From Firmicutes bacterium CAG:882 (lineage in GTDB: Bacteria > Bacillota > Clostridia > Lachnospirales > Lachnospiraceae), in NCBI GenBank assembly GCA_000435595.1, contig FR895432.1:25717-49983 (forward strand): DNA of 24,267 nucleotides, given 5' to 3'. This document shows, piece by piece, positions 1 through 8,417 of this stretch. Within the stretch, counting starts at the first letter, position 1, and the number at the start of each line of letters is the position of its first letter. Both the position numbers and the translations under genes were made by a program. The notes below the pieces were generated by a model. The model was not told where the DNA came from, ran no database searches, and saw only the letters and a program-made list of their open reading frames with translations.

Positions 1-126
1 AAATATTTTTTGGACATGGCTCCAGAAGATGAAGTTATAAATCCAAGTTCATTGACAAAATTTCGGAAGCTGCGTTTAAAGGATATGAATCATAAAAACT
101 CTGATGGATTTTTTCTTTTTTATTAA
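1..126 (+). pseudogene. IS1182-type transposase N-terminal fragment, cut by window edge
   Basis: Frame 1 is open from the first base to TAA at 124-126. It reads as a near-N-terminal piece of a DDE transposase of the IS1182 group: the peptide MAPEDEVINPSSLTKFRKLR (from base 16), followed by LKDMN, matches my recollection of the conserved early block of that family. After about 30 residues the similarity stops and the frame ends in an unrelated tail (HKNSDGFFLFY), so the rest of the transposase (several hundred residues) is missing. I read it as a decayed or deleted IS copy. Its true 5' end lies outside the window. The assignment rests on motif memory, not on a search. Confidence 0.6.
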
Positions 127-332
127 AGTCAAAAAAATGGTATGTTTTTCAGTGCCCACGATTGAGGGGCATGGGAGTTGAAGTGTCGAAGACACTTTGT
201 TCAAAATATGAGTTGAGAAGTTGACAGTGTATGAAGTGTTATATTTATGCATATCACGACTTTTGGGAGAAGCTTAGGTGTTCTTATGGCTCTGTTTAAT
301 GTACAGCCACAGACGGCACGGATGCCGGATGA

Positions 333-366
333 GTTGCAAACAGCCATGGATGGCAGATTTTGCAAC
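333..366. repeat. Two-tier stem-loop
   Basis: GTTGCAAA (333-340) pairs with TTTGCAAC (359-366), and inside it GCCAT (343-347) pairs with ATGGC (350-354) across a GG centre. No T-run follows, so it is not an obvious terminator. It could be a relic of a small mobile element or an RNA structure; function unknown. Confidence 0.4.
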
Positions 367-555
367 GGTGGCGAAAGCAGAAGAAAACTTTTCAGAGCCA
401 TTAGAACAGCTTGCTTCGTACAACGGAGCTGATATGCATAAACATAACAGGCCATACACGTAATTCCTCATGAAACTCGCCCATTAGTCCGATTTACAAA
501 AGCTTCATTCTGTTATATGATATATTTGATTTAGCGTATTAAAGTAAAAAATAAT

Positions 556-582
556 ATGATATCTCAAAAATGAGTACATCAT
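556..582. promoter_or_regulatory. Dyad 31 bp upstream of the HD-GYP sensor start
   Basis: ATGAT (556-560) and ATCAT (578-582) flank an inner CTCA (563-566)/TGAG (571-574) pair. The dyad sits just upstream of the ribosome site GGAGG (600-604) of the sensor gene. It could be an operator or a leader hairpin. Only the symmetry is observed. Confidence 0.3.
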
Positions 583-612
583 AATATGCGATAAATGCCG
601 GAGGAACGCAGG

Positions 613-3600
613 ATGAAGAATAGAAAGTGGTATGTGATTGCCTTGTTTGTGGCGGGGTGTGTTGCGGTTAACTATGTGGGTAAGCTTTTTGCACTCAATT
701 TGAGGCTGCCGATGTGGCTTGATGCGTTTGGAACGATGCTTGCCGCGTATGTGTCAGGCCCGGTGTGCGGTGCGATGGTTGGTGTGACCGTGAATCTCAT
801 CTATGCCGCCACGCATTCGTGGGATTATGTGATATATGCCTGTGTCAGCGCGATGGTCGGAATCGAGGTCGGTCTGTGCGCTAAGAAAGGATATTTAAAA
901 AGTCTTTTTGGGGTTCTGTCGGTAAGCTTTCTTGTGACTGTTCTGTCAGTTCTTATATCTGTGCCGCTCAATTTCAGGTTCTTTGGCGGATATACGCAAA
1001 ACATATGGGGGGATGGGGTTATCAACGCCATGAAAAAGATTGGCTTTAACAATCTTATAAGCTGCTGTATGGGGGAGTTTTATCTTGATTTTCTTGACAA
1101 GGTCATCACGGTTTTCACACTGTATCTTTTAATCAAGCTGTATTACGGTAAAAAGGATAGGACAAAAAAGAAATCAAATATCAAAAAGATTATGGCGCAT
1201 GTGCTTACGCTTGTTCTAATGTGCGGTATGCTTGTTCAGGGTGTGCAGGCAAAGGAGTATACCGAGACGGCAGGCGGTGAGGATGAAGGAAAGCTTGCGG
1301 AGGATTACAATAAATATCTCCAGACCATATATGGAAGAAAAAACGGCATTCCGGGAGGACTTGCTAATGATATTGCGCAGACAAATGACGGAGTATTGTG
1401 GTTTGGAACCTACGGCGGATTGTACAGATACAATGGCTCTGATTTTGAGTGGATTGACGAGTATGAGTCTGTAAAGACTGTTAACTGCCTCTACAGGGAT
1501 GAGGAGGGCAGATTGTGGATAGGAACGAACGACAGCGGTGTATCTATAATCATAAAAGATACATTGAGTAATGTCATTTCACATGAGGACGGACTTGCGG
1601 CTGACTCGGTGCGTTGTATTACCCAGAGTGCGGATGGTGATTACTATGTCGGTACGACGGGTGAGCTTTCGGTGCTCACATTGGCAGGAGGTCTATCGGT
1701 GAAGCAGACGATTCATGAAGTAACCTATGCCAGAAGCATATCGGCAGATTCAGTGGGAAATGTCGCTGTTGTGACGGATGAGGGCTCTCTTTATCTGGTT
1801 AATTCAGGCACTATAACAGAAAAGATTGTGAACGATGATGGTGTTGGCTATACGAGTTGTCTTTTTATTGAAGATACATTGTATGCGGGTACATCGGACA
1901 ACGAAATTGAGATATATTCACTTGCGGGTAATGCCGTAGTGTATCAGAGGACATTGGTGTGTGAAGGTATTCAGAACATAAAATCGCTGTATTTTTATGA
2001 TGACGGGACGCTGTTTGTGTGTGCTGATAATGGAGCAGCATATTTTGACTGTAATGGCAATTATCAGTTGATTAACACAGGAGCATTTAACAGCTCGATA
2101 GACCACATGCTTGTCGATTATCAGGGAAATCTGTGGTTTACGTCGTCAAGGCTTGGTGTAATGAGAATGTGTAAGTCAATATTTTCATGGGCTGATTATA
2201 GTTCTGAGGATGAGGAGCAGGTTGTCAATTCTACGGCTGTCAAGGATGGCGTGCTTTATATCGGAACGGACAGAGGGCTTGTGATATATGACGAAGAGGC
2301 GGATACAGTATGTGAAAATGAACTGACGGAAGCTTTGGACGGGGTAAGAATTAGGTGTATTTATACGGATACGCATGAAAATATGTGGATATGCACGTCA
2401 GGTAAAGGTGTGTATGAGCTTACAGCAGATGAAGAACTTTTGGTGTATGACAGCAATAACGGTGCCGGTGGCAGCAAGTTCAGGACAATGGTTGAGCTAG
2501 AGGGCGGTGAGATGCTTGTGGCAGGCGATTTGGGACTTACATTTATAAAAAACGGTGAGGTTAAGAATATTGTCGGTTATCAGGACGGGATGAATAACCC
2601 AAAGGTGCTCTGTGCGATTGAACAATCGGACGGAACGATACTTGCCGGCACCGACGGAAACGGAATAGATGTCATAAAAGACGGAAAAGTGGTTGGCAAC
2701 TTGGGGAAAGACGACGGCTTAAGTTCTGAGGTAGTGCTTAGAATGGTGAAGGATGAGGAGAATGGAGGCATCTTTGTTGTAACAAGCAACAATATCTGCT
2801 ATATGGATAATGAAGGAATAAGAATACTCGACAATTTCCCGTACTATAATAATTATGATGTGGTGGTCGGAAGTGATAATACGCTGTTTGTGTTGAGTTC
2901 TGCCGGAATATATGTCGTAGATAAGAATGAAATGCTGGCGGGAAAAGATATTGAGTATAAGCTGTTAGACAGTAGAGCAGGTTTGGATGCCGCGCTTACG
3001 CCTAATGCATGGAATGGCATTGATGAGGATGGAGATGTGTATCTGTCCACGGATGTCGGTGTCATGTGCATGAATCTAAATAACTATGAGGTATCAATAC
3101 GTTCTTACAGAATGCAGATGAAGTCAATTGAGCTGGACAATGTGAAGTATATTGTTGACAGCGGAGAGGACATAAGAATAGCAAGCGGAGTACAGAAGAT
3201 TGAAATATTCCCTGAAATAATCAATTATTCGGTCAATGTGCCTTATGTCAGCGTGTACCTTGAGGGCTATGACGATAAGCCGAGAGTTATGCCACAGAGT
3301 GAACTTTCGGGAATTATCTACACGGGGCTGCCTATAGGCACATATACCTTTCACCTTTCTGTGTTGGATAGCAAGGGACAGAATCCGATTGTGGAGAATA
3401 CATATACCATTATTAAGGAAGCCGAGATATACGATCACTGGTGGTTCATACTTTATATGGTGGCTGTTTTTGCCATAGCGGTTGCATACCTTACATGGCT
3501 TATCTTCAGAACACAGGTACAACGTGTGCTGAGCCTCCAAAAGAAGGAGCTTGAACTTGCAAAGACGCAGCTTGAGCTTGGAAATGAGACGGTACTCACG

Positions 3601-4191
3601 ATTGCAAGAACAGTGGACGCTAAGGATGCGAATACGAGTCAGCATTCAGCGAGAGTTGCAGAGTATTCCGTTCTTATCGGAAAGGAGCTGGGATTTGACG
3701 ATACACAGTGTGAACAGCTTAAAAAGGCGGCACTGCTTCACGATATCGGTAAAATCGGAATCCCTGACAGAATACTGAATAAGCCGGACAGGCTTACGGA
3801 TGATGAGTACGCAGTCATGAAATCGCATGTTGTTAAGGGCGGAGAGATATTAAAGAGCTTCACTCTCATAGAGCATGTGGAGGATGGGGCTTTGTATCAT
3901 CATGAGAGATATGACGGAAAAGGTTATGTTCATGGACTTAAGGGGGAAGAAATTCCGCTTAATGCCAGAATAATAGGAATAGCTGATGCATTCGATGCTA
4001 TGACTGCCAACCGAGTGTACAGGAAACAGCTTGACATGAAGCATGTGATTGAGGAGATAAGGAAGGGGAGAGGAACACAGTTTGACCCGAAGCTGGTTGA
4101 TATTCTGCTGGAGCTTATTGATGTCGGAAGAATTGATGTTGAGAGCATGTATCACAGCATGAACAGTGATGTGGAGGGAAGAAACGTATGA
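613..4191 (+). CDS. Membrane sensor with beta-propeller and HD-GYP output domain
   Basis: A 1192-residue protein. I chose ATG 613 because GGAGG (600-604) lies 8 bp before it; an upstream in-frame ATG at 595 lacks a site. Order: residues about 1-180 hold five to six hydrophobic segments resembling an ECF-transporter S-component or similar sensor module. Around 190-210 is another hydrophobic segment ending VQA, then an extracytoplasmic region to about 870 with repeats of the two-component-regulator propeller type (LWFGTYGGLYRY, LWIGTNDSGV, LWFTSSRLGV). A Y_Y_Y-like domain (about 880-940), a membrane helix (943-966), a short coiled coil and an HD-GYP domain (about 996-1172) follow. HD is His1043-Asp1044 in HDIGKIGIP; HHERYDG is at 1096-1102. 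HD-GYP domains hydrolyse cyclic di-GMP. The GYP signature reads GYV here (1104-1106). It overlaps the next gene by 4 bp, suggesting translational coupling. Domain families: fairly sure; ligand: unknown. Confidence 0.85.
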   Translation: MKNRKWYVIALFVAGCVAVNYVGKLFALNLRLPMWLDAFGTMLAAYVSGPVCGAMVGVTVNLIYAATHSWDYVIYACVSAMVGIEVGLCAKKGYLKSLFGVLSVSFLVTVLSVLISVPLNFRFFGGYTQNIWGDGVINAMKKIGFNNLISCCMGEFYLDFLDKVITVFTLYLLIKLYYGKKDRTKKKSNIKKIMAHVLTLVLMCGMLVQGVQAKEYTETAGGEDEGKLAEDYNKYLQTIYGRKNGIPGGLANDIAQTNDGVLWFGTYGGLYRYNGSDFEWIDEYESVKTVNCLYRDEEGRLWIGTNDSGVSIIIKDTLSNVISHEDGLAADSVRCITQSADGDYYVGTTGELSVLTLAGGLSVKQTIHEVTYARSISADSVGNVAVVTDEGSLYLVNSGTITEKIVNDDGVGYTSCLFIEDTLYAGTSDNEIEIYSLAGNAVVYQRTLVCEGIQNIKSLYFYDDGTLFVCADNGAAYFDCNGNYQLINTGAFNSSIDHMLVDYQGNLWFTSSRLGVMRMCKSIFSWADYSSEDEEQVVNSTAVKDGVLYIGTDRGLVIYDEEADTVCENELTEALDGVRIRCIYTDTHENMWICTSGKGVYELTADEELLVYDSNNGAGGSKFRTMVELEGGEMLVAGDLGLTFIKNGEVKNIVGYQDGMNNPKVLCAIEQSDGTILAGTDGNGIDVIKDGKVVGNLGKDDGLSSEVVLRMVKDEENGGIFVVTSNNICYMDNEGIRILDNFPYYNNYDVVVGSDNTLFVLSSAGIYVVDKNEMLAGKDIEYKLLDSRAGLDAALTPNAWNGIDEDGDVYLSTDVGVMCMNLNNYEVSIRSYRMQMKSIELDNVKYIVDSGEDIRIASGVQKIEIFPEIINYSVNVPYVSVYLEGYDDKPRVMPQSELSGIIYTGLPIGTYTFHLSVLDSKGQNPIVENTYTIIKEAEIYDHWWFILYMVAVFAIAVAYLTWLIFRTQVQRVLSLQKKELELAKTQLELGNETVLTIARTVDAKDANTSQHSARVAEYSVLIGKELGFDDTQCEQLKKAALLHDIGKIGIPDRILNKPDRLTDDEYAVMKSHVVKGGEILKSFTLIEHVEDGALYHHERYDGKGYVHGLKGEEIPLNARIIGIADAFDAMTANRVYRKQLDMKHVIEEIRKGRGTQFDPKLVDILLELIDVGRIDVESMYHSMNSDVEGRNV

Positions 4192-5381
4192 AAAGGACAT
4201 ATATAATAACATTTTTGACGTGTATCTGTGTGTTTGCATTTTCCATGTTGTGGACATTTGTTTTTAAGCGTGATGATGATGTGGTAATAAAAGTAGGATT
4301 TATGTATGTTGGTGATGCAAGCACAGGATACACGAACAATTTTATTGATGCACAGAATGAGCTTGAAAAGCTGTATCCTGACAGAGTCGAGGTGATTGCG
4401 ATGTATAATGTGGCTGAGGGAACAGAGGAAAATTATCTGCAGCAGCTTGTGGATGCAGGATGCAGCATCATATTTTCAACAAGCTACAATTACGGGGTGA
4501 CGACAAAGGAATTCGCCGGGAGATACCCGGATATTGAGTTCTGCATGGCAACCTGTGACAATGCCAATGAGGAGCCGTATCTGAAAAATTATCATACCTT
4601 TATGGGCGCGATATACGAGGGCAGATATGCGTCCGGCGTTGCGGCGGGAATGAAGCTCAAGGAGCTTATTGAAAATGGCAGAATCACGGTGGATGATGCG
4701 AAAATAGGATATGTGGCAGCGTATCCTTATGCTGAGGTTATTTCGGGCTACACGGCATTTCTTCTGGGTGTGCGTTCCGTTGTGCCGGATGCCGTAATGA
4801 CTGTGAAATATACATACAAATGGAATGACTATCTTCTTGAGAAAAAATATGCGGCGGAGCTTATTAACGAGGGCTGTGTTATTATATCACAGCATTCCGA
4901 CACGGCCGGTCCGGCTATAGCTTGTGAAGAGACGGCTGCCGGTACACCGGTATACCTTATAAGCTACAATCAGAGTATGGCGGATATTGCACCGACGACA
5001 TACATAACAGGATGCAAAATTAATTGGAAGCCTTATGTCACAGGTGCTGTCGGAGCGGTTCTGGAAGGACGCAATATAGAGAAGACAGTCAGAGGAAAAG
5101 TTAACGGCAATGATATAGGGGCAGGCTTTGACGAGGATTGGGTTGAGATGCTCAAGCTTAATGAAGTTATTGCGGCAGATGGAACAAAAGAGAAGCTTGA
5201 TGAGGTAATCGAAAAGCTTAAAAGAGGTGAGCTTTATGTGTTTAAGGGAGATTATCTGGGAGTGAATGTGGACGACCCGGAGGATATTTATGATTTATCC
5301 CAAGGCTATGAGGAAAACAGTGACCGTTCGGCACCTTCATTTAATTATATTCTGAAAGATGTCATAACAATAGAAGAATAG
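4188..5381 (+). CDS. BMP/PnrA-family periplasmic-type binding protein, membrane-anchored
   Basis: 397 residues. An N-terminal hydrophobic segment (residues about 4-27) follows MKR. It contains a Cys but no convincing lipobox, so I infer an uncleaved anchor rather than a lipoprotein. The mature part fits the BMP (basic membrane protein/PnrA/Med) fold: VIKVGFMYVGDAST, NNFIDAQNELEKLYP, IIFSTSYNYG, GRYPDIEFCMAT and the cluster GAIYEGRYASGVAAGMK are typical. Family members bind purine nucleosides or related ligands, usually for an ABC importer, but no ATPase or permease gene is present. Its ATG overlaps the sensor's stop (ATGA), so it more likely presents a ligand to that sensor; this is inference. 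Ribosome site: the GGAGGG run in the sensor's last codons (from 4172). Confidence 0.8.
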   Translation: MKRTYIITFLTCICVFAFSMLWTFVFKRDDDVVIKVGFMYVGDASTGYTNNFIDAQNELEKLYPDRVEVIAMYNVAEGTEENYLQQLVDAGCSIIFSTSYNYGVTTKEFAGRYPDIEFCMATCDNANEEPYLKNYHTFMGAIYEGRYASGVAAGMKLKELIENGRITVDDAKIGYVAAYPYAEVISGYTAFLLGVRSVVPDAVMTVKYTYKWNDYLLEKKYAAELINEGCVIISQHSDTAGPAIACEETAAGTPVYLISYNQSMADIAPTTYITGCKINWKPYVTGAVGAVLEGRNIEKTVRGKVNGNDIGAGFDEDWVEMLKLNEVIAADGTKEKLDEVIEKLKRGELYVFKGDYLGVNVDDPEDIYDLSQGYEENSDRSAPSFNYILKDVITIEE

Positions 5382-5401
5382 AAAGTGATTTTTGCCAAGT
5401 T

Positions 5402-5429
5402 TTGATTTCATAAAATTGACAAGTATGAT
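5402..5429 (+). promoter_or_regulatory. Candidate promoter for aroC
   Basis: TTGATT (5402-5407), 16 bp spacer, TATGAT (5424-5429). The -10 lies inside a short dyad AAGTAT-GAT-ATACTT (5421-5435). A consensus TTGACA at 5416-5421 has no suitable -10 at 16-18 bp and is probably fortuitous. Confidence 0.35.
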
Positions 5430-5464
5430 ATACTTAATGCAAATTTGTTTGATTGGAGTAATAT

Positions 5465-6565
5465 ATGTCAGGTTCAACATTTGGAAATATATTCAGGATA
5501 AGTACATGGGGCGAATCACACGGAAAGGCACTTGGAGTTGTGATTGACGGCTGCCCGGCGGGACTTGAACTTTGCGAGGAGGACATACAGGTGTTTCTCG
5601 ACAGGAGAAAGCCGGGACAGTCTAAGTATGTCACACAACGAAAAGAGAGCGATACGGTGGAGATTCTTTCAGGCGTGTTCGAGGGGAGGACGACCGGAAC
5701 ACCAATCTCGCTTATCGTGAGAAACGAGTCGCAGCGCTCCGGGGATTACTCGGAGATTGCCGGGTATTACAGACCGGGACATGCCGACTATACCTTTGAT
5801 GAGAAATATGGCTTCAGGGACTACCGCGGAGGCGGACGTTCATCAGGGCGTGAGACTATTGGAAGAGTTGCAGCAGGGGCGGTTGCCATGAAGATTCTTA
5901 GCAGAATGGGCATTGAGGTGTATGCATATTCGAGTGCCATCGGCGGAATCAGCATGGACAGAGATAATTTCTCGCTTGAGGAGAGGGACAACAATCCTTT
6001 TGCAATGCCGGATGCTGAGGCAGCAAAACTCATCAGGGAGTATGCTGACGAGAAGCTTCGAGAGTGCAATTCAATGGGAGGAATTATTGAGTGCGTTGTT
6101 AAAAATATGCCTGCCGGAACAGGCGAGCCCGTATTCGACAAGCTGGATGCCTGTCTTGCCAAGGCAGTGATGTCAATCGGTGCCGTGAAGGGCGTTGAAA
6201 TCGGTGACGGTTTTAAGGTGGCAGAGAGCACAGGACTTGACAATAATGACTCGTTCAGAATGCACGAGGGCAGGGTTGTGAAAGCTTCAAACCATGCCGG
6301 AGGAATTCTTGGAGGGATGAGTGATGGCTCAGATATTATTCTCAGGGCAGCGATAAAGCCGACACCATCGATAGCTTCCATGCAGCAGACAGTGAACAGG
6401 CAGGGTGAGGAGATTGATATATCAATACATGGCAGACATGATCCTATGATTGTTCCGAGAGCGGTTGTGGTTGTGGAGGCCATGACGGCAGTAACACTTG
6501 TTGACTTGCTTTTTATGGGAATGACATCAAGAATTGACAGAATCGTGGATTTTTATAAGGGATAA
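5465..6565 (+). CDS. aroC: Chorismate synthase
   Basis: 366 residues, normal for the family. It converts 5-enolpyruvylshikimate-3-phosphate to chorismate, the last step of the shikimate pathway, using reduced FMN. Motifs seen: STWGESHGKALGVVIDGCPA near the N-terminus, RRKPGQSKYVTQRKESD, HADYTFDEKYGFRDYRGGGR then SSGRETIGRVAAGA, and the C-terminal GRHDPMIVPRAVVVVEAM. ATG 5465 is preceded by TTGGAG. It begins after an 83-bp gap behind the BMP gene, which holds a possible promoter, so it need not be co-transcribed with the sensor pair. Downstream is tgt after 61 bp. Cytosolic housekeeping enzyme; no anomalies seen. Confidence 0.97.
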   Translation: MSGSTFGNIFRISTWGESHGKALGVVIDGCPAGLELCEEDIQVFLDRRKPGQSKYVTQRKESDTVEILSGVFEGRTTGTPISLIVRNESQRSGDYSEIAGYYRPGHADYTFDEKYGFRDYRGGGRSSGRETIGRVAAGAVAMKILSRMGIEVYAYSSAIGGISMDRDNFSLEERDNNPFAMPDAEAAKLIREYADEKLRECNSMGGIIECVVKNMPAGTGEPVFDKLDACLAKAVMSIGAVKGVEIGDGFKVAESTGLDNNDSFRMHEGRVVKASNHAGGILGGMSDGSDIILRAAIKPTPSIASMQQTVNRQGEEIDISIHGRHDPMIVPRAVVVVEAMTAVTLVDLLFMGMTSRIDRIVDFYKG

Positions 6566-6594
6566 TTATTATAAGAGACAATTATTATAAGAGA
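6564..6594 (+). repeat. Tandem 15-nt direct repeat between aroC and tgt
   Basis: AATTATTATAAGAGA occurs at 6564-6578 and again at 6580-6594 (period 16). The first copy begins within the aroC stop codon. It may be slippage or a small duplication; no function is evident. Confidence 0.7.
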
Positions 6595-6626
6595 TTTAGT
6601 AAGTTTTGGAGGAATGTAATAACATT

Positions 6627-7772
6627 ATGTACGAATTATTGACAACGGACGGAATGGCAAAGAGAGGAACGTTTCATACTGTTCACGGAACGGTGCAGAC
6701 ACCGCTTTTTATGAATGTCGGTACGGCTGCAGCCATCAAGGGAGCAGTTGCGACAACGGATCTCAGGGAGATAGGAACTCAGGTGGAGCTGTCGAATACG
6801 TATCATCTTCATGTAAGACCGGGAGATAAGATAGTCAGGCAGATGGGAGGACTTCATAAGTTCATGAACTGGGACAGACCGATTTTGACCGATTCGGGCG
6901 GATTTCAGGTATTCTCACTTGCGAGCTTGAGAAAGATTAAGGAGGAGGGCGTATACTTTAACTCACACATTGACGGAAGAAAGATTTTCATGGGACCTGA
7001 GGAGAGTATGCAGATACAGTCTAATCTTGCATCGACTATCGCGATGGCATTTGACGAGTGCCCTCCGCATCCTGCAACCAGAGAGTATATGCAGAATTCC
7101 GTTGACAGAACGACGAGATGGCTTCACAGATGTAAGGCTGAGATGAATCGCCTGAACGGACTTGATGATACAATCAACAAGCACCAGATGCTCTTTGGAA
7201 TCAATCAGGGTGGTACCTTCGAGGATATAAGAATAGAACATGCAAAGGTTATTTCTGAGCTTGACCTTGATGGATATGCGCTTGGCGGACTTGCCGTTGG
7301 CGAGAGCCATGCCGAGATGTACAATATTATCGAAAAGACAACACCATATCTGCCTAAGAACAAGCCGACATATCTTATGGGTGTCGGAACACCCGCTAAC
7401 ATTCTTGAGGCGGTTGACAGGGGAGTTGATTTCTTCGACTGTGTATATCCGTCAAGAAACGGAAGACATGGTCATGTCTATACCCACAGAGGAAAGATTA
7501 ATCTTTTCAATGCACAGTACGAGCTTGACAATGAGCCTATAGAGGAGGGCTGTGGCTGTCCTGCATGTAAGAATTACAGCAAGGCATATATAAGACATCT
7601 CTTAAAGGCAAAGGAGATGCTTGGAATGCGTCTGTGTGTGCTCCATAATCTGTATTTTTATAATCACCTTATGGAGGATATCAGGACGGCTATTGAGGAG
7701 CACAGATACAGTGAGTTCAAGCGTCAGACTCTCTATGGACTTCAGGAGTTAGACGGAGATATTTATCTTTAG
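6627..7772 (+). CDS. tgt: tRNA-guanine transglycosylase
   Basis: 381 residues from ATG 6627; GGAGGA lies at 6608-6613, 13 bp away. An in-frame TTG at 6606 would add residues not usual for the family. The enzyme exchanges guanine-34 in GUN-anticodon tRNAs for preQ1 in queuosine synthesis. Seen: MYELLTTDGMAKRGTFHTVH start, TDSGGFQVFSL with the general-base Asp89, the nucleophile Asp271 in FFDCVYPSRNGRHG, and the zinc site Cys309-x-Cys311-x2-Cys314 with His340. All catalytic and zinc residues are present. It follows aroC by 61 bp and is followed 11 bp later by a TetR-type gene, so these genes may form one transcript ending at the 8310-8353 hairpin. No queuosine-pathway partners are in view. Confidence 0.97.
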   Translation: MYELLTTDGMAKRGTFHTVHGTVQTPLFMNVGTAAAIKGAVATTDLREIGTQVELSNTYHLHVRPGDKIVRQMGGLHKFMNWDRPILTDSGGFQVFSLASLRKIKEEGVYFNSHIDGRKIFMGPEESMQIQSNLASTIAMAFDECPPHPATREYMQNSVDRTTRWLHRCKAEMNRLNGLDDTINKHQMLFGINQGGTFEDIRIEHAKVISELDLDGYALGGLAVGESHAEMYNIIEKTTPYLPKNKPTYLMGVGTPANILEAVDRGVDFFDCVYPSRNGRHGHVYTHRGKINLFNAQYELDNEPIEEGCGCPACKNYSKAYIRHLLKAKEMLGMRLCVLHNLYFYNHLMEDIRTAIEEHRYSEFKRQTLYGLQELDGDIYL

Positions 7773-7783
7773 GAAGGTGTATT

Positions 7784-8296
7784 ATGTTAGGTTCAACGAA
7801 ACAGCGTGTCGTCGATTCACTGCTCAAGCTTTTAGACGAGAAGCCTATGGAGGATATAACCATATCTGAGCTTACACAGATGGCAGGAATTTCAAGAATG
7901 ACGTTTTACAGGAATTACCGTGGCAAGGAGGACATTTTGTCCGAATATTTTAAAGATGTGCTTATTCAATACAAAAAGGATACAGGTGAGGCACATGGTC
8001 AGGGTAATTACTATGATAAAAAGAATATAATACACTGCTTTGAGTACTTTTATGAGCAGAGGGAATTCCTTGAATCGGTAATGCGCAGAGGATTTGATTA
8101 TATATTTTTGTCGGTGGTGGATAAATATGTCATGACGACATGGTGGAAGCGCGGTGACGGACGGGAGAAAGAGTACTGTCTTCATGCTTTTGCCGGGGCG
8201 TTGTACAACCTGTATATAAGCTGGGCACTTAAAGGTTACAAGGAGACTCCGGAGGAGATGGCAGATATTCTTGTATCAATGAGACTGGCAAGATAA
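7784..8296 (+). CDS. TetR/AcrR-family transcriptional regulator
   Basis: 170 residues. The N-terminal helix-turn-helix (residues about 24-50, ITISELTQMAGISRMTFYRN then YRGKEDIL) is typical of TetR proteins. The C-terminal half (FYEQREFLESVMRRGF, then AFAGALYNLYISWALKGYKE, PEEMADIL) resembles the DhaS/TetR_C_8-type ligand domain. Such proteins usually act as dimeric repressors of neighbouring genes. It starts 11 bp after tgt behind AGGAAGG and is probably co-transcribed with it. Possible targets are its own operon or the divergent pdx/ser region, where a 27-bp palindrome lies at 10201, but nothing in the sequence proves this. Ligand unknown. Confidence 0.9.
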   Translation: MLGSTKQRVVDSLLKLLDEKPMEDITISELTQMAGISRMTFYRNYRGKEDILSEYFKDVLIQYKKDTGEAHGQGNYYDKKNIIHCFEYFYEQREFLESVMRRGFDYIFLSVVDKYVMTTWWKRGDGREKEYCLHAFAGALYNLYISWALKGYKETPEEMADILVSMRLAR

Positions 8297-8309
8297 TAGA
8301 ATGCAGAAT

Positions 8310-8353
8310 AAAAGAGAGAACACATTACCGCTGAGTGATGGGTTCTCTCTTTT
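8310..8353. terminator. Bidirectional intrinsic terminator
   Basis: AAAAGAGAGAAC (8310-8321) is perfectly complementary to GTTCTCTCTTTT (8342-8353). The T-rich tract TTTTATTTTAT follows on the plus strand and TTTTATT on the minus strand. It separates the plus-strand aroC-tgt-tetR group from the convergent minus-strand pdx group. Confidence 0.85.
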
Positions 8354-8417
8354 ATTTTATACAGGCAGCGAAGCAGATTGCGGATATCATTGACTTTAAG
8401 CGTTGAAAATCAGTTAA

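Larger units (their letters stand above)
127..594. other. Mostly non-coding stretch upstream of the HD-GYP sensor gene
   Basis: No convincing gene is seen. Several ORFs of 60-85 codons overlap each other on both strands around 200-470; none has a good ribosome site or recognisable protein, so I treat them as chance. A short hairpin AGTGTC-GAA-GACACT lies at 182-196, perhaps near the end of the relic IS element. A longer stem-loop lies at 333-366 and a dyad at 556-582 (listed separately). The last 100 bases are AT-rich and should contain the promoter of the gene starting at 613, but no clear -35/-10 pair stands out. Confidence 0.5.

Noticed and set aside
201..471. Overlapping ORFs of 61-84 codons on both strands
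   Set aside because: They overlap one another in several frames, lack ribosome sites and show no recognisable protein pattern.
240..480. Possible cyclic di-GMP riboswitch ahead of the HD-GYP gene
   Set aside because: The conserved GEMM-type core segments are not present; only simple hairpins are seen.
3124..3645. 173-codon minus-strand ORF inside the sensor gene
   Set aside because: It lies wholly antisense to conserved Y_Y_Y and linker coding sequence and has no ribosome site evidence or family pattern.
5416..5421. TTGACA as the aroC -35
   Set aside because: No acceptable -10 at 16-18 bp; TTGATT/TATGAT just upstream is a better pair.
5821..6483. 220-codon minus-strand ORF inside aroC
   Set aside because: It is a shadow of the aroC coding sequence, which has full family motifs; the antisense product is low-complexity Ser/Ala/Pro-rich.
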